Origin: Pleomorphochaeta sp963678575
GTDB taxonomy: Bacteria > Spirochaetota > Spirochaetia > Sphaerochaetales > Sphaerochaetaceae
Length of the DNA: 64,000 bases
Reading direction: 5' to 3'
Assembly: GCA_963678575.2 (NCBI GenBank)
Contig: CAXXHV010000001.1
Coordinates: 62,001-126,000, forward strand
The number at the start of each line of letters is the position of its first letter. The first letter of the stretch is position 1. The notes under the pieces are model-generated. The model had not been told where the DNA came from. It was given only the letters and a program-made list of their open reading frames with translations, and ran no database searches. Positions 1 to 8,516 of this stretch are shown in pieces. The translations under genes and the position numbers were made by a program.

Positions 1-348
1 AGAACGAGCTGAAACATGGAAAACTGTAGGTGTCATTTCACCAGCAATTTTATGCATGTTAGGAATCATTAATAATAAACCTTGAGAAGCTGTGAAAGTT
101 GTTGTTAATGCACCACCTGCTAAAGCACCATGTACAGCACCAGCTGCACCTGCTTCAGATTGCATTTCAATAATTTCAACAGATTTACCCCAAAGGTTTT
201 TCTTACCAGTACTTGCCCAAGCATCAGCATATTCACCCATTGGTGAAGATGGTGTGATTGGGTAAATTGCAGCAACTTCGCTGAAAGCATATGCAATATG
301 CGCTGCAGCATTGTTACCATCAATAGTTACCATTTTTTTGTTGTCCAT
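1..348 (-). CDS. nifJ: Pyruvate:ferredoxin (flavodoxin) oxidoreductase, N-terminal part (cut by window edge)
   Basis: The first 116 codons of a PFOR are visible; the rest lies beyond base 1. The enzyme oxidatively decarboxylates pyruvate with CoA to acetyl-CoA and CO2 and passes electrons to ferredoxin or flavodoxin in the cytoplasm, a hallmark of anaerobic metabolism. The reading from the ATG at 348 contains the N-terminal pyrimidine-domain signature YPITPSSPMGEYAD followed by GKKNLWGKSVEIIEMQSEAG and the stretch ALTTTFTASQGLLLMIPNMHKIAGE (given here in pieces), all typical of the NifJ family. A GGAG Shine-Dalgarno sequence lies just upstream of the ATG and supports this start. A promoter about 100 bases upstream gives it a real 5' leader, unlike many genes here. 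Confidence 0.95.
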   Translation of the reverse strand, partial: MDNKKMVTIDGNNAAAHIAYAFSEVAAIYPITPSSPMGEYADAWASTGKKNLWGKSVEIIEMQSEAGAAGAVHGALAGGALTTTFTASQGLLLMIPNMHKIAGEMTPTVFHVSARS

Positions 349-417
349 TTTGACACTCCATTACCAAAATATAATATTTGATTTAAAAATAAAAATCATT
401 CATTTGTCTATAGCGAT

Positions 418-443
418 TTATTAGACATAGCAAAGCCTAATAA
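418..443 (-). promoter_or_regulatory. Stem-loop at the 5' end of the nifJ leader
   Basis: TTATTAG at 418-424 is complementary to CTAATAA at 437-443. With a transcription start predicted near 446 (minus strand), this hairpin would sit at the extreme 5' end of the nifJ mRNA. It could stabilise the message or be a palindromic protein site; the function is unknown. Confidence 0.4.
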
Positions 444-452
444 CCATCACAA

Positions 453-481
453 ATTATAATACACCATTTAGGGGTTTTCAA
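453..481 (-). promoter_or_regulatory. nifJ promoter
   Basis: On the minus strand TTGAAA (476-481) and a perfect TATAAT (453-458) are separated by exactly 17 bases. This is a near-consensus sigma70 promoter reading toward nifJ and fits strong expression of a central metabolic enzyme. Confidence 0.75.
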
Positions 482-634
482 GTACGACAAGCAAAGTATT
501 CTCAATTTAATTTTTGTGGTATTAGCCTTTTCTAACTAATAAAATTTAATAAATTACAGATAAGTAATATACTAGTGTTTTATAACATTTTATTCTCTTA
601 TTTACTAGTTATTGTGATTCTTTTCATATTAATA

Positions 635-688
635 AGAAAAAAAATTAGGACGAAAACATTTGTTGTAATCATCCTAATCTTTTTTTGA
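635..688 (-). terminator. Rho-independent terminator of the 81-residue gene
   Basis: ATTAGGA (644-650) pairs with TCCTAAT (672-678); on the minus strand the hairpin is followed by a run of Ts. The run of Ts on the plus side makes it potentially bidirectional. Confidence 0.7.
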
Positions 689-716
689 AACTATTATTTA
701 AAAGTATAAGTTGTGG

Positions 717-962
717 TTAACTTAATTTTTTTCCATTTTTTTTAAAAAATTTTAATAATCCTTTTTTATTCCTTGTATTAGCAAGATCAATATGCACACT
801 ATCCATTTCAACTGGATTAACAATTATTTTTTTTGCTAATATAGTTGTCTTGCTTTTCTTAATTGGCGAAAAAATACCATTAGCTTCATCAGCACTAAAG
901 CGTTGACTATCAAGAGTCGTATTCCTTCTTGATGTTTTCATCTCATATAAATAATCTAACAT
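717..962 (-). CDS. Small basic hypothetical protein (81 aa)
   Basis: I do not recognise this protein. It is 81 residues, rich in Lys, Arg, Ser and Thr, with a basic C-terminus (KKGLLKFFKKNGKKLS) and no hydrophobic segment or Cys/His metal motif, so it is probably cytoplasmic. It is likely a real gene because an AGGAG ribosome-binding site precedes the ATG at the right distance, a sigma70-like promoter lies immediately upstream, and a hairpin terminator lies directly downstream, making it a monocistronic unit between nifJ and gdhA. No function can be inferred from these neighbours. Confidence 0.6.
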   Translation of the reverse strand: MLDYLYEMKTSRRNTTLDSQRFSADEANGIFSPIKKSKTTILAKKIIVNPVEMDSVHIDLANTRNKKGLLKFFKKNGKKLS

Positions 963-987
963 CTTTTATCTCCTACACAACACGCAT

Positions 988-1016
988 ACACTAGCACGAA
1001 AAAAAAAGAAGCGCAA
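988..1016 (-). promoter_or_regulatory. Promoter of the 81-residue gene
   Basis: Minus strand TTGCGC (1011-1016), 17-base spacer, TAGTGT (988-993). The start codon lies about 25 bases downstream, leaving room for the AGGAG site, so this transcript has an ordinary short leader. Confidence 0.5.
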
Positions 1017-1275
1017 CAATCAAAATATAAAAGAATACTATACAAAAATTATTTAATAAAATCATATTATACTTATTTAATAATTATATAATTTTTGATT
1101 TTTTTTTATAGCTAATAACATTTCTTTAGAATTGCTTTTTTTAAGAAATTTGTAACAAATTTATTGAAATTCCACAAAAAATGCTTAACTAAAAAAAATA
1201 AAAAAATTTTTATTTCTAAAAATAAAAATCATTTTTTTTAAATTATACTTAATATATTTTAAGTTTTAAACAATA

Positions 1276-1302
1276 TTGGCGAGTATATGATATACTCGCC
1301 AA
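1276..1302 (-). terminator. Inverted repeat downstream of gdhA, probable terminator
   Basis: TTGGCGAGTATA (1276-1287) and its exact complement TATACTCGCCAA (1291-1302) form a 12-bp stem with a 3-base loop, about 50 bases after the gdhA stop. The stem is strong, but the following U-tract on the minus strand is weak (tattgttt), so it may be a terminator of reduced efficiency or an mRNA 3'-end stabiliser. Confidence 0.6.
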
Positions 1303-1350
1303 ATAAAAACCAACAAAACCAGAAGACTTATTTAGTCTAAAAAAAATATT

Positions 1351-2688
1351 TTAATAGCCTTGAGCAACCATAGCATCAGCGACTTTTTTAAAACCAGCAA
1401 TATTAGCACCTAATGGATAATTTACACTACCATCCTCTTGTGTACCTTCTTTTACACATTGTTGATGAATATTTTTCATAATTTGTTTTAATTTTTCATC
1501 AACTTCATCTGCAGTCCAGAATAAATGCATTGCATTTTGAGTCATTTCAAGGCCTGAAACAGCTACACCTCCTGCATTAACAGCTTTTCCTGGAGCAAAA
1601 ATCATTTTACTTTCAGTAATATATTCAATTGCTTCGGGAGTACAGCCCATATTTGAAGTTTCAATTACATATTGACAACCATTTTTATATAAAAGTTTAG
1701 CATCTTCATCATTTAATTCATTTTGAATTGCACAAGGGAAAGCTAGATCAACAGGAACTTCCCAAGGTCTCTTATTTGCTACAAATTTAGCACCGAATTT
1801 TTTTGCATATGGGGCAACAACATCATTATTTGAAGCTCTTAAGTAAAGCATGTAATTCCATTTTTCTTGAGTATTAATTCCGGCTTCATCATAAATATAT
1901 CCATCAGGTCCACTAATTGTAACAACTTTTGCACCTAATTGAGTTGCTTTAACAGCAGCACCCCAAGCTACATTACCAAAACCACTTATAGCAATTTTTT
2001 TATCTTTAAGAGAATCACCTCTATGAGTTAACATTTCATTTGCAAAATACAATGCCCCATAACCAGTAGCTTCAGGTCTAATTAAGGAGCCACCCCAACC
2101 TTGCCCTTTGCCTGTTAAAACACCAGTATTCTCATGTTTTAATCTTCTATATTGACCATATAAATAACCAATTTCTCTTCCACCTACACCAATATCTCCA
2201 GCTGGGACATCAGTATCAGGACCAATATAATTATATAATTCAGACATAAAACTTTTACAAAAACGTAAAATTTCAGCATCACTTCTTCCTCTTGGGTTAA
2301 AGTCTGAACCACCTTTGCCACCCCCCATAGGAAGTGTTGTTAAACTATTTTTAAAGATTTGTTCAAATCCTAAAAATTTCAAAGTATCTAATGTTACAGA
2401 AGGGTGAAATCTTAATCCACCTTTATATGGGCCCAATGCACTGTTAAATTGAACTCTCCAACCTTTATTAACTTGAATTTCTCCATTATCATCTTCCCAT
2501 TCAACTCTAAATTCAATAATTCTTTCTGGCATAGTAATCCTTTCAAGAATTTTATTTTTTACATAAACCGGATTTTCATTGATTACAGGCAAAATACTTT
2601 CAAGTACTTCACGAGAGGCTTGTAAGAATTCTTTTTGTCCAGGATTCTTCTGTTCTAACTGAGCCATAAAAGCTTCTAAATTATACAT
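1351..2688 (-). CDS. gdhA: NADP-type glutamate dehydrogenase
   Basis: Glutamate dehydrogenase catalyses reversible amination of 2-oxoglutarate to glutamate and links ammonium assimilation to carbon metabolism. The 445-residue length equals the hexameric bacterial NADP-dependent class. Visible motifs are the N-terminal ITMPERIIEFRVEW and GPYKGGLRFHPSV segments, the catalytic-lysine loop PMGGGKGGSDFNPRG near residue 125, DTDVPAGDIGVGGREIGY, the Rossmann fold GFGNVAWGA near residue 235, and a C-terminal NAGGVAVSGLEMTQN. The ATG is preceded by AAGGAG at good spacing and by a promoter 45-75 bases upstream. It is divergent from the PEP/pyruvate-binding protein gene. Coenzyme preference is inferred from similarity of overall class, not from a specific residue. 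Confidence 0.97.
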   Translation of the reverse strand: MYNLEAFMAQLEQKNPGQKEFLQASREVLESILPVINENPVYVKNKILERITMPERIIEFRVEWEDDNGEIQVNKGWRVQFNSALGPYKGGLRFHPSVTLDTLKFLGFEQIFKNSLTTLPMGGGKGGSDFNPRGRSDAEILRFCKSFMSELYNYIGPDTDVPAGDIGVGGREIGYLYGQYRRLKHENTGVLTGKGQGWGGSLIRPEATGYGALYFANEMLTHRGDSLKDKKIAISGFGNVAWGAAVKATQLGAKVVTISGPDGYIYDEAGINTQEKWNYMLYLRASNNDVVAPYAKKFGAKFVANKRPWEVPVDLAFPCAIQNELNDEDAKLLYKNGCQYVIETSNMGCTPEAIEYITESKMIFAPGKAVNAGGVAVSGLEMTQNAMHLFWTADEVDEKLKQIMKNIHQQCVKEGTQEDGSVNYPLGANIAGFKKVADAMVAQGY

Positions 2689-2732
2689 TTATTTTATCTC
2701 CTTCTAGATAAAAACTAGTTTGTTACGACAAC

Positions 2733-2761
2733 AGATTAAACCCTCTTTACTTAATCGTCAA
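2733..2761 (-). promoter_or_regulatory. gdhA promoter
   Basis: Minus strand TTGACG (2756-2761), 17-base spacer, TAATCT (2733-2738). The predicted leader is about 40 bases and includes the AAGGAG ribosome-binding site. Confidence 0.65.
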
Positions 2762-2884
2762 GTTTCAATTTACAGTAATTTTGATTTTTTTTTTTAGTTT
2801 TTCGTTATTTTTTTAGTTTTATTTTATTAATGAACTAAAATTTTTTAACTTTACTATTTTTTCAAAAAGTCACTATATTTTTAA

Positions 2885-2913
2885 TTGTTAAACTAAATTT
2901 ACTGTGTTATTAT
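2885..2913 (+). promoter_or_regulatory. Promoter for a leaderless mRNA (PEP/pyruvate-binding protein)
   Basis: TTGTTA (2885-2890), 17-base spacer, TATTAT (2908-2913), then six bases and the ATG at 2920. Transcription would start at or within a base or two of the start codon, and there is no Shine-Dalgarno sequence. Confidence 0.7.
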
Positions 2914-2919
2914 TACTAA

Positions 2920-5859
2920 ATGTATAAATTAGATCCAACTTGGTTACCCTTTAGCAATTTAATGCTAAAGCATGTTTATAATGTATTATTAATTTGTAGT
3001 GATTATGATCGTTTTTTACTTGAAGAAGATGGAAGAGTTGAAGAAGCTCTTTATACAGAATATACTCAATTAGGATTATCAAATCCTCCAAAAATTACTC
3101 ATGTAAACACCCCTCAAGAAGCCTTAGATTTATTAGGTATATCTAGTAGAAAATTTGAACTAGTAATATCAATGCTTGATTTAGGAAATGAACATGTTGA
3201 AGAATTAGCAGATTCAATTAAGGAAGTATATCCTTACATGCCAATTGTTGTTTTATCTCCATCACCAGTTCATAAGAGAAATAAACTAATAAAAAATAAA
3301 AAAATTGATTCTATTAATGACTTTTTCTATTATCAAGGCGATCCTATGATTTTTTTAGCAATGATCAAATTAGTTGAAGATAGAATGAATATTGATCATG
3401 ATACTAATGAAGCTGATATTCAAGTCATTATTTTAGTTGAAAATTCTGTTAGATTTTATTCCTCTTTTTTACCGATTTTATATAAAAGTTTAATTACACA
3501 AAATAGATCTTCAATATTAGAAGGCTTAAACTCTTGGGGTAAAATTCTTAGAATGAGAGGAAGACCAAAAATTCTACTTGCTAAAACTTATGAAGAAGCT
3601 TTAGACCTTTATTTAAATTATAAAAATAATATTTTGGGTATTATTTCAGACATGTCTTATGATAAAGATGAAAAAGAAGATAAATATGCTGGATTAAAAC
3701 TTTGTAGAGAAGTTAGAAAAGATAATCCTAGATTACCTTTTTTAATTCAAAGTATGAATAAAGAAAATGAAATTATTACAAATAAAGTTGGTGCAAACTT
3801 CTTATGGAAAAAAGCAGATAATCTCTTATTTGCACTGGAAGATTATGTTACTGCAAATTATGGCTTTGGTCCTTTTGTTTTCAAAGATCCAGAAACAAAT
3901 GAAAAAATTGCTGAAGCAAAAACAATGCGACAACTACAAAAAGCATTAGAATTAATACCAATAGAAAGTTTTATTTATCATTCATGTAGAGATGATTTTT
4001 CAAGATGGCTAAGAGCTCAAAGCTTATATATTCTTGCTTCTAGAATTAAGCCAATTAAAGTAATTGAAAGTGAAGAAGAAGAATCAAGGAAAAATTTAAT
4101 TAAAGTAATAAAAGAATATAGAGCAGAAAGAACAAAAGGTGTTTTAGCTCAATTTTCAAAAGAAGTTTATGATGAAACTCTATTTTTTAGCAGAATAGGA
4201 GATGGTTCCTTAGGAGGAAAAGGAAGAGGTTTAGCTTTTATTGATATGGAATTAAGGGCAAGCGGTATTCTTGATAAATACCCAGATGTATATTTATCAA
4301 TACCAAGGACAGTTGTTATATCAACTCACAGTTTTTCAGCCTTTATTTCATCTAATAATCTAAGATCTATAATTGTAAAGAATATTAGTGATAAAGAAAT
4401 GCTAAAAGCCTTTTTAGAAAAACCCATTCAAGATGATTTAAAAGAAGATTTAAAAGAAATAATAAATGTAATTCGACAACCAATTTCTGTGAGATCTTCT
4501 TCTTTGTTAGAAGATTCACACTTTCAACCATTTGCCGGAGTATATGAAACGTGTATGCTTAAAAACACAGGAACAGATGAAGAGCGATTAAATGAATTAG
4601 AATTAGCAATTAAAACAGTTTGGGCTTCTACGTTCTTTCATAATGCCAAGGAATATCTTAAAGCTACAGAGCACATGATGGAAGAAGAAAAAATGGCTAT
4701 AGTTATTCAACAAGTCATTGGTACACGTCATGGCGATTATTGGTATCCTAATATAAGTGGTGTAGCTAGATCTCTTAACTACTATCCAATTGCTGGTGAA
4801 GATATTAATGACGGTGTTGCAAATATAAGTTTTGGTTTTGGAAAAAGTGTTGTTGACAATGGTAGTGTTTTCCGTTTTTCTCCAAAAAATCCAAAAAGAC
4901 CTGTTCATTTTTTAGGTAAAAACCAATTTAGTAGTCAAACAATGTTTTATGGTCTTGATTTAAAATCTGCATTTGATCCATTTGAAGATTTAGACAACCT
5001 AAAACTATTAGATATCAAAGAAGCCGAAAAATACCCAGAAAGTTTAAAAGGATGTGCAAGTACTTTTGATATCAAAACTGGGGCATTAAGTGAAAGTGTA
5101 AGAACTGTAGGTGAAAAAATTATTACTTTTAATGGAATATTAAAATATGATATGTTCCCTCTCGCTTCAATAATTTATGATATCTTACAACTAGGTAAAG
5201 AAGCTATGAGCACTCCTGTAGAAATAGAGTTTGCTATAAACTTAAATAGAAAATCTCCCAAAAAGCCTGAGTTCAGCCTATTACAAATAAGACCAATAGC
5301 AGAAGGCAATGAAGAAAGTGATATATGTATTTCTGATCAAGAAGAAGAAAATGCTATTATAGTTTCTCATTCCGTTATGGGAAATGGAAAAATAGATAAC
5401 ATCAAGGATATTATAATGATTAATTTAGAAGACTTTGATGCTTCAAATATGATTAATATGCCAGATGAAATAGAAAAGTTGAACTCCAAGTTTGAAAACA
5501 ATGAAAAACAATATATTTTAATTGTTGCTGGTCGATTAGGCTCAAGCGATCCTTGGTTAGGAATCCCTGCTTCTTGGTCTCAAATTTCAAATGCAAAAGT
5601 TATCATTGAAACAGGACTGCCTTCTTTCCAAGTTGAACCAAGTCAAGGAACTCATTTCTTCCAAAATTTAACACTATTAGGCACAAGATATATGACAATA
5701 AACCCATCATTCAATGACGGAAAACTTGAATACAACAAAATAAAAGAGCTAAATGTAATTTCAAAAGGAACTTATTTTACACATTATAAAACTGACGTTC
5801 CCCTTGAAGTTAAAATTAATGGATTAAAAAGTACGGGTATTATTTCTCTTAAGAATTAA
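2920..5859 (+). CDS. PEP/pyruvate-binding protein with two N-terminal receiver-like domains
   Basis: A 979-residue protein. Residues about 17-150 and 165-330 look like tandem response-regulator receiver folds (VYNVLLICSDYDRF, ELVISMLDLGNE; then IQVIILVENSVRF and ILGIISDMSYDKDEK, where the Asp could be the phosphoacceptor). From about residue 425 follows a PPDK/PEP-synthase ATP-grasp module: LGGKGRGLAF and, near 522-545, ISVRSSSLLEDSHFQPFAGVYET. I see no phosphohistidine swivelling domain (no TSHAAI-like motif) and no PEP TIM-barrel, so it cannot be a complete PEP synthase. A conserved-looking C-terminal block GRLGSSDPWLGIPASW sits near 870. It may be a signalling or phosphotransfer protein; the substrate is unknown. 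No Shine-Dalgarno site; start chosen from the promoter position. Its stop overlaps the end of the convergent rluA gene. Confidence 0.8.
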   Translation: MYKLDPTWLPFSNLMLKHVYNVLLICSDYDRFLLEEDGRVEEALYTEYTQLGLSNPPKITHVNTPQEALDLLGISSRKFELVISMLDLGNEHVEELADSIKEVYPYMPIVVLSPSPVHKRNKLIKNKKIDSINDFFYYQGDPMIFLAMIKLVEDRMNIDHDTNEADIQVIILVENSVRFYSSFLPILYKSLITQNRSSILEGLNSWGKILRMRGRPKILLAKTYEEALDLYLNYKNNILGIISDMSYDKDEKEDKYAGLKLCREVRKDNPRLPFLIQSMNKENEIITNKVGANFLWKKADNLLFALEDYVTANYGFGPFVFKDPETNEKIAEAKTMRQLQKALELIPIESFIYHSCRDDFSRWLRAQSLYILASRIKPIKVIESEEEESRKNLIKVIKEYRAERTKGVLAQFSKEVYDETLFFSRIGDGSLGGKGRGLAFIDMELRASGILDKYPDVYLSIPRTVVISTHSFSAFISSNNLRSIIVKNISDKEMLKAFLEKPIQDDLKEDLKEIINVIRQPISVRSSSLLEDSHFQPFAGVYETCMLKNTGTDEERLNELELAIKTVWASTFFHNAKEYLKATEHMMEEEKMAIVIQQVIGTRHGDYWYPNISGVARSLNYYPIAGEDINDGVANISFGFGKSVVDNGSVFRFSPKNPKRPVHFLGKNQFSSQTMFYGLDLKSAFDPFEDLDNLKLLDIKEAEKYPESLKGCASTFDIKTGALSESVRTVGEKIITFNGILKYDMFPLASIIYDILQLGKEAMSTPVEIEFAINLNRKSPKKPEFSLLQIRPIAEGNEESDICISDQEEENAIIVSHSVMGNGKIDNIKDIIMINLEDFDASNMINMPDEIEKLNSKFENNEKQYILIVAGRLGSSDPWLGIPASWSQISNAKVIIETGLPSFQVEPSQGTHFFQNLTLLGTRYMTINPSFNDGKLEYNKIKELNVISKGTYFTHYKTDVPLEVKINGLKSTGIISLKN

Positions 5860-6551
5860 TTTGAAACCGCTGATAAAAAATAATCCCAGACAACATCTTT
5901 TGGAGGTGACGCAATTATTTTTATTTCTTCTTTCTTTATTGGATGAATAAAAGTAACTTCCCTAGCATGAAGAGAAATCCCACCATCATTATTAGATCTT
6001 GGGAACCCATATTTTAGATCACCTTTAATATGTATATTAATTGCTGCTAATTGAGCTCTTATTTGATGATGTCGCCCTGTATGTAAATCTACTTCTAAAA
6101 GATAAAAACTTTTTGAAGCTCCTAATAATTTATAAGAAAGTTTTGCAGTTTTACTATTTTTCTTCTTCATTAATGAAGCTGTACTTTTATTTTTTTGTGA
6201 ATCTCTCACTAAATAATGAACTAAAGTATCTTCAGCTTTTTCAGGAGCTTTATCAACAATAGCCCAATATTTTTTTGTAACAGTATTTTCTCTAAAAGCA
6301 TTACACATTCTACTTAAAGCTTTTTCAGTTTTTGTATATATTACTATTCCACTTGTTGGTCTATCTAATCTATGAGGAATCCCTAAATATACATTACCCT
6401 TTTTATCATATGTAACTTTTAAATATTCTTTAACTTTATCTGCTAAAGTAATATCTTGCGTTATATCGCTTTGTACAAGTTCTTTAGGTAATTTATTAAT
6501 TACAATCAAATGATTATCTTCAAATAAAATCCTATCTTTAATATTTTCCAT
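5856..6551 (-). CDS. RluA-family 23S/tRNA pseudouridine synthase
   Basis: A 231-residue pseudouridine synthase that isomerises uridine in rRNA or tRNA. The catalytic motif HRLDRPTSG (the Asp is the nucleophile) is near residue 60, with downstream LLEVDLHTGRHHQIRAQLA and HAREVTFIHPI typical of the RluA family. It has no N-terminal S4 domain, like the shorter RluA/RluC-type members, so the exact target site cannot be named. AAGGAAG precedes the ATG. It is the last gene of a parE-parC-rluA unit, starting ten bases after the parC stop, and its end overlaps the convergent PEP-binding gene by four bases. Confidence 0.92.
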   Translation of the reverse strand: MENIKDRILFEDNHLIVINKLPKELVQSDITQDITLADKVKEYLKVTYDKKGNVYLGIPHRLDRPTSGIVIYTKTEKALSRMCNAFRENTVTKKYWAIVDKAPEKAEDTLVHYLVRDSQKNKSTASLMKKKNSKTAKLSYKLLGASKSFYLLEVDLHTGRHHQIRAQLAAINIHIKGDLKYGFPRSNNDGGISLHAREVTFIHPIKKEEIKIIASPPKDVVWDYFLSAVSN

Positions 6552-6560
6552 ATTCTTCCT

Positions 6561-8516
6561 TTAATCAAACAGAGTTTTATCTTCGGATACAACTTGTTTT
6601 ACTTCCCTCATTCTCAAAGAGGATACTTCTTTTACTGTTAATCTAACACCTTTAGATTTATGACCTTTTACTAAGAAATCACTTAAATAAAAACTTTCTT
6701 CTTTAATTCTTAATCCTGGTTTAGGTTTATAGATTACTCTAATCTCAGCATTTTCATAAGTAGTTAACTTTGTAACTTTATATTCTTTTTCATCTGGTAA
6801 TAAAGAATATACTTTATTTAATTGACCTGATTTTATATTAAATCTTTTTATAAATAAATATTTATAAGTGTTTTGCCTAAAAATTAAAGAAAAAGTTACT
6901 TTTTCAAGAATCTCTTTATCTCCATAATTAATGTAAAGTAATCCTTTTCCAATATATTCTTTTTCAGGATTAACCAAGAATCTATATGAACCATCTTTCA
7001 TTATTATCAGGACTCTATCAAAAATACTAATTGATAAAACGGTATCTCCAGTTTTTATAGAATATCCTAAATAACCTGTTGAAGAATCATATTTTAAGTC
7101 TTTATCTCTTTGTGCAACTTCTTTTTCTTTTACAACTTCAAAATTTTTTATTAAAGTTTTTCTTTTTAGTTTATCTTTACTTATCATTGATTTAAGTTCA
7201 TCTAAATATGAAATAGCATAATCAATTAAATGTTCTAATTTCTTATTAATTTCTTTTATATTTTCATTAATTACATCAATTTCATTTCGATTTTTTTCAA
7301 TATCAAACAAACTAATTCTTCTAATTGGTATTTTTAATAATCTATCAACATCATCTTCATTAATATCTCTAAATAATTGATCTTTAAAAGGTTTGAATCC
7401 AGTTAATACTGCACTTACAACTGCTTGAGCTGATTTTTTTTGTTCAATTTTCTTATATATTCGCTCTTCAACAAAAATTCTCTCTAATGTTCTTAAATGT
7501 AATCTATCTTCTAATTTTGATTTTTCAAGTTCCAACTCTGCTTTCAAAACATCAATTAAATGATGTGCATGATATTTTACAATTTCACCTATACCCATTA
7601 TAGTTGGAATATTATCTTTAATTACTAAAGAATTACATGAAATTTTTCTCTCACATTCTGTATATGCATATAATAACTTAACAACATCTGCTGAATATGT
7701 TCCTCGAGATAAATTTACTTCAATATTTACATTTTCAGCAGTATAATCATTAATTGAAGCTACTTTTAATTTCCCTTTCTTTGCTGCATCATCAATAGTT
7801 GTTATTAATCTTTCACTTGTAATTCCATAAGGGAGTTCTGTAATTACAATTCTTTTTGAATCTGAGGTATCAAGTTTTGCTCTTACAATAATAGAGCCTT
7901 TTCCGTCATCATAATCACTTACATCAACATAACCACCACAAGGAAAATCAGGATATAATATAAAATCTTCTCCTTGTAATTCTTTTTTCATAGCACTCAT
8001 TACTTCGTCAACATTATGAGAAAAAATATTTGTTGCCATACCTACAGCAATTCCTGTAACTCCTTGTATAATTACTAAAGGTAATTTAGACAAAAAAACA
8101 ACAGGTTCTTTATTCCTACCATCATATGAATCAACATAAGTAGTTAATTCAGGATTATATAAAACTCTTTTTGCAAAAGGTAGAATTCGACATTCAATAT
8201 ATCTTGAAGCAGCAGCTCTATCTCCTGTTAAACTATTACCGAAATTACCTTGCCTTTCAATTAATAAGTCAAAATTAGCTAAATTAACCAATGCTTCATA
8301 AATTGATGAATCACCATGTGGATGATATCTCATTGTCCAGCCCACAACATTTGCTACTTTATGAAATTTTCCATCGTCCATTTCAAAAAGAGAATGCATT
8401 ATTCTTCTTTGTACAGGTTTAAAGCCATCTTCTAAATCTGCTATTGCTCGATCCTTTATAACGTAGGAAGCGTATTCTAAAAAGTTTTGTTTAAATATTT
8501 TTTCAACTTGTGCCAT
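6561..8516 (-). CDS. parC: DNA topoisomerase IV subunit A (short form)
   Basis: A 651-residue type IIA topoisomerase A subunit that cuts and rejoins the G-segment DNA, needed for decatenation of daughter chromosomes. The start MAQVEKIFKQNFLEYASYVI, the helix segment YHPHGDSSIYEAL and the catalytic Tyr106 in AAASRYIECRI are clear. It is much shorter than the GyrA at 49157 (835 aa) and its C-terminal part is not an obvious full GyrA-type beta-pinwheel with GyrA box, so I call it topo IV rather than a second gyrase. Its ATG overlaps the parE stop as TAATG, implying translational coupling and equal stoichiometry. Confidence 0.92.
   Translation of the reverse strand: MAQVEKIFKQNFLEYASYVIKDRAIADLEDGFKPVQRRIMHSLFEMDDGKFHKVANVVGWTMRYHPHGDSSIYEALVNLANFDLLIERQGNFGNSLTGDRAAASRYIECRILPFAKRVLYNPELTTYVDSYDGRNKEPVVFLSKLPLVIIQGVTGIAVGMATNIFSHNVDEVMSAMKKELQGEDFILYPDFPCGGYVDVSDYDDGKGSIIVRAKLDTSDSKRIVITELPYGITSERLITTIDDAAKKGKLKVASINDYTAENVNIEVNLSRGTYSADVVKLLYAYTECERKISCNSLVIKDNIPTIMGIGEIVKYHAHHLIDVLKAELELEKSKLEDRLHLRTLERIFVEERIYKKIEQKKSAQAVVSAVLTGFKPFKDQLFRDINEDDVDRLLKIPIRRISLFDIEKNRNEIDVINENIKEINKKLEHLIDYAISYLDELKSMISKDKLKRKTLIKNFEVVKEKEVAQRDKDLKYDSSTGYLGYSIKTGDTVLSISIFDRVLIIMKDGSYRFLVNPEKEYIGKGLLYINYGDKEILEKVTFSLIFRQNTYKYLFIKRFNIKSGQLNKVYSLLPDEKEYKVTKLTTYENAEIRVIYKPKPGLRIKEESFYLSDFLVKGHKSKGVRLTVKEVSSLRMREVKQVVSEDKTLFD

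Larger units (their letters stand above)
349..716. other. nifJ leader and intergenic stretch
   Basis: This stretch of about 370 bases holds the nifJ promoter, a stem-loop near the predicted 5' end of the nifJ mRNA, and the terminator of the small gene on its right side. I see no further coding potential in it; the remainder is plain AT-rich sequence. Confidence 0.6.
963..1350. other. AT-rich intergenic region between the small gene and gdhA
   Basis: Contains the promoter of the 81-residue gene at its left end and a strong inverted repeat near gdhA. Between them are about 250 bases of A and T runs in which I see no gene or defined site. Confidence 0.6.
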
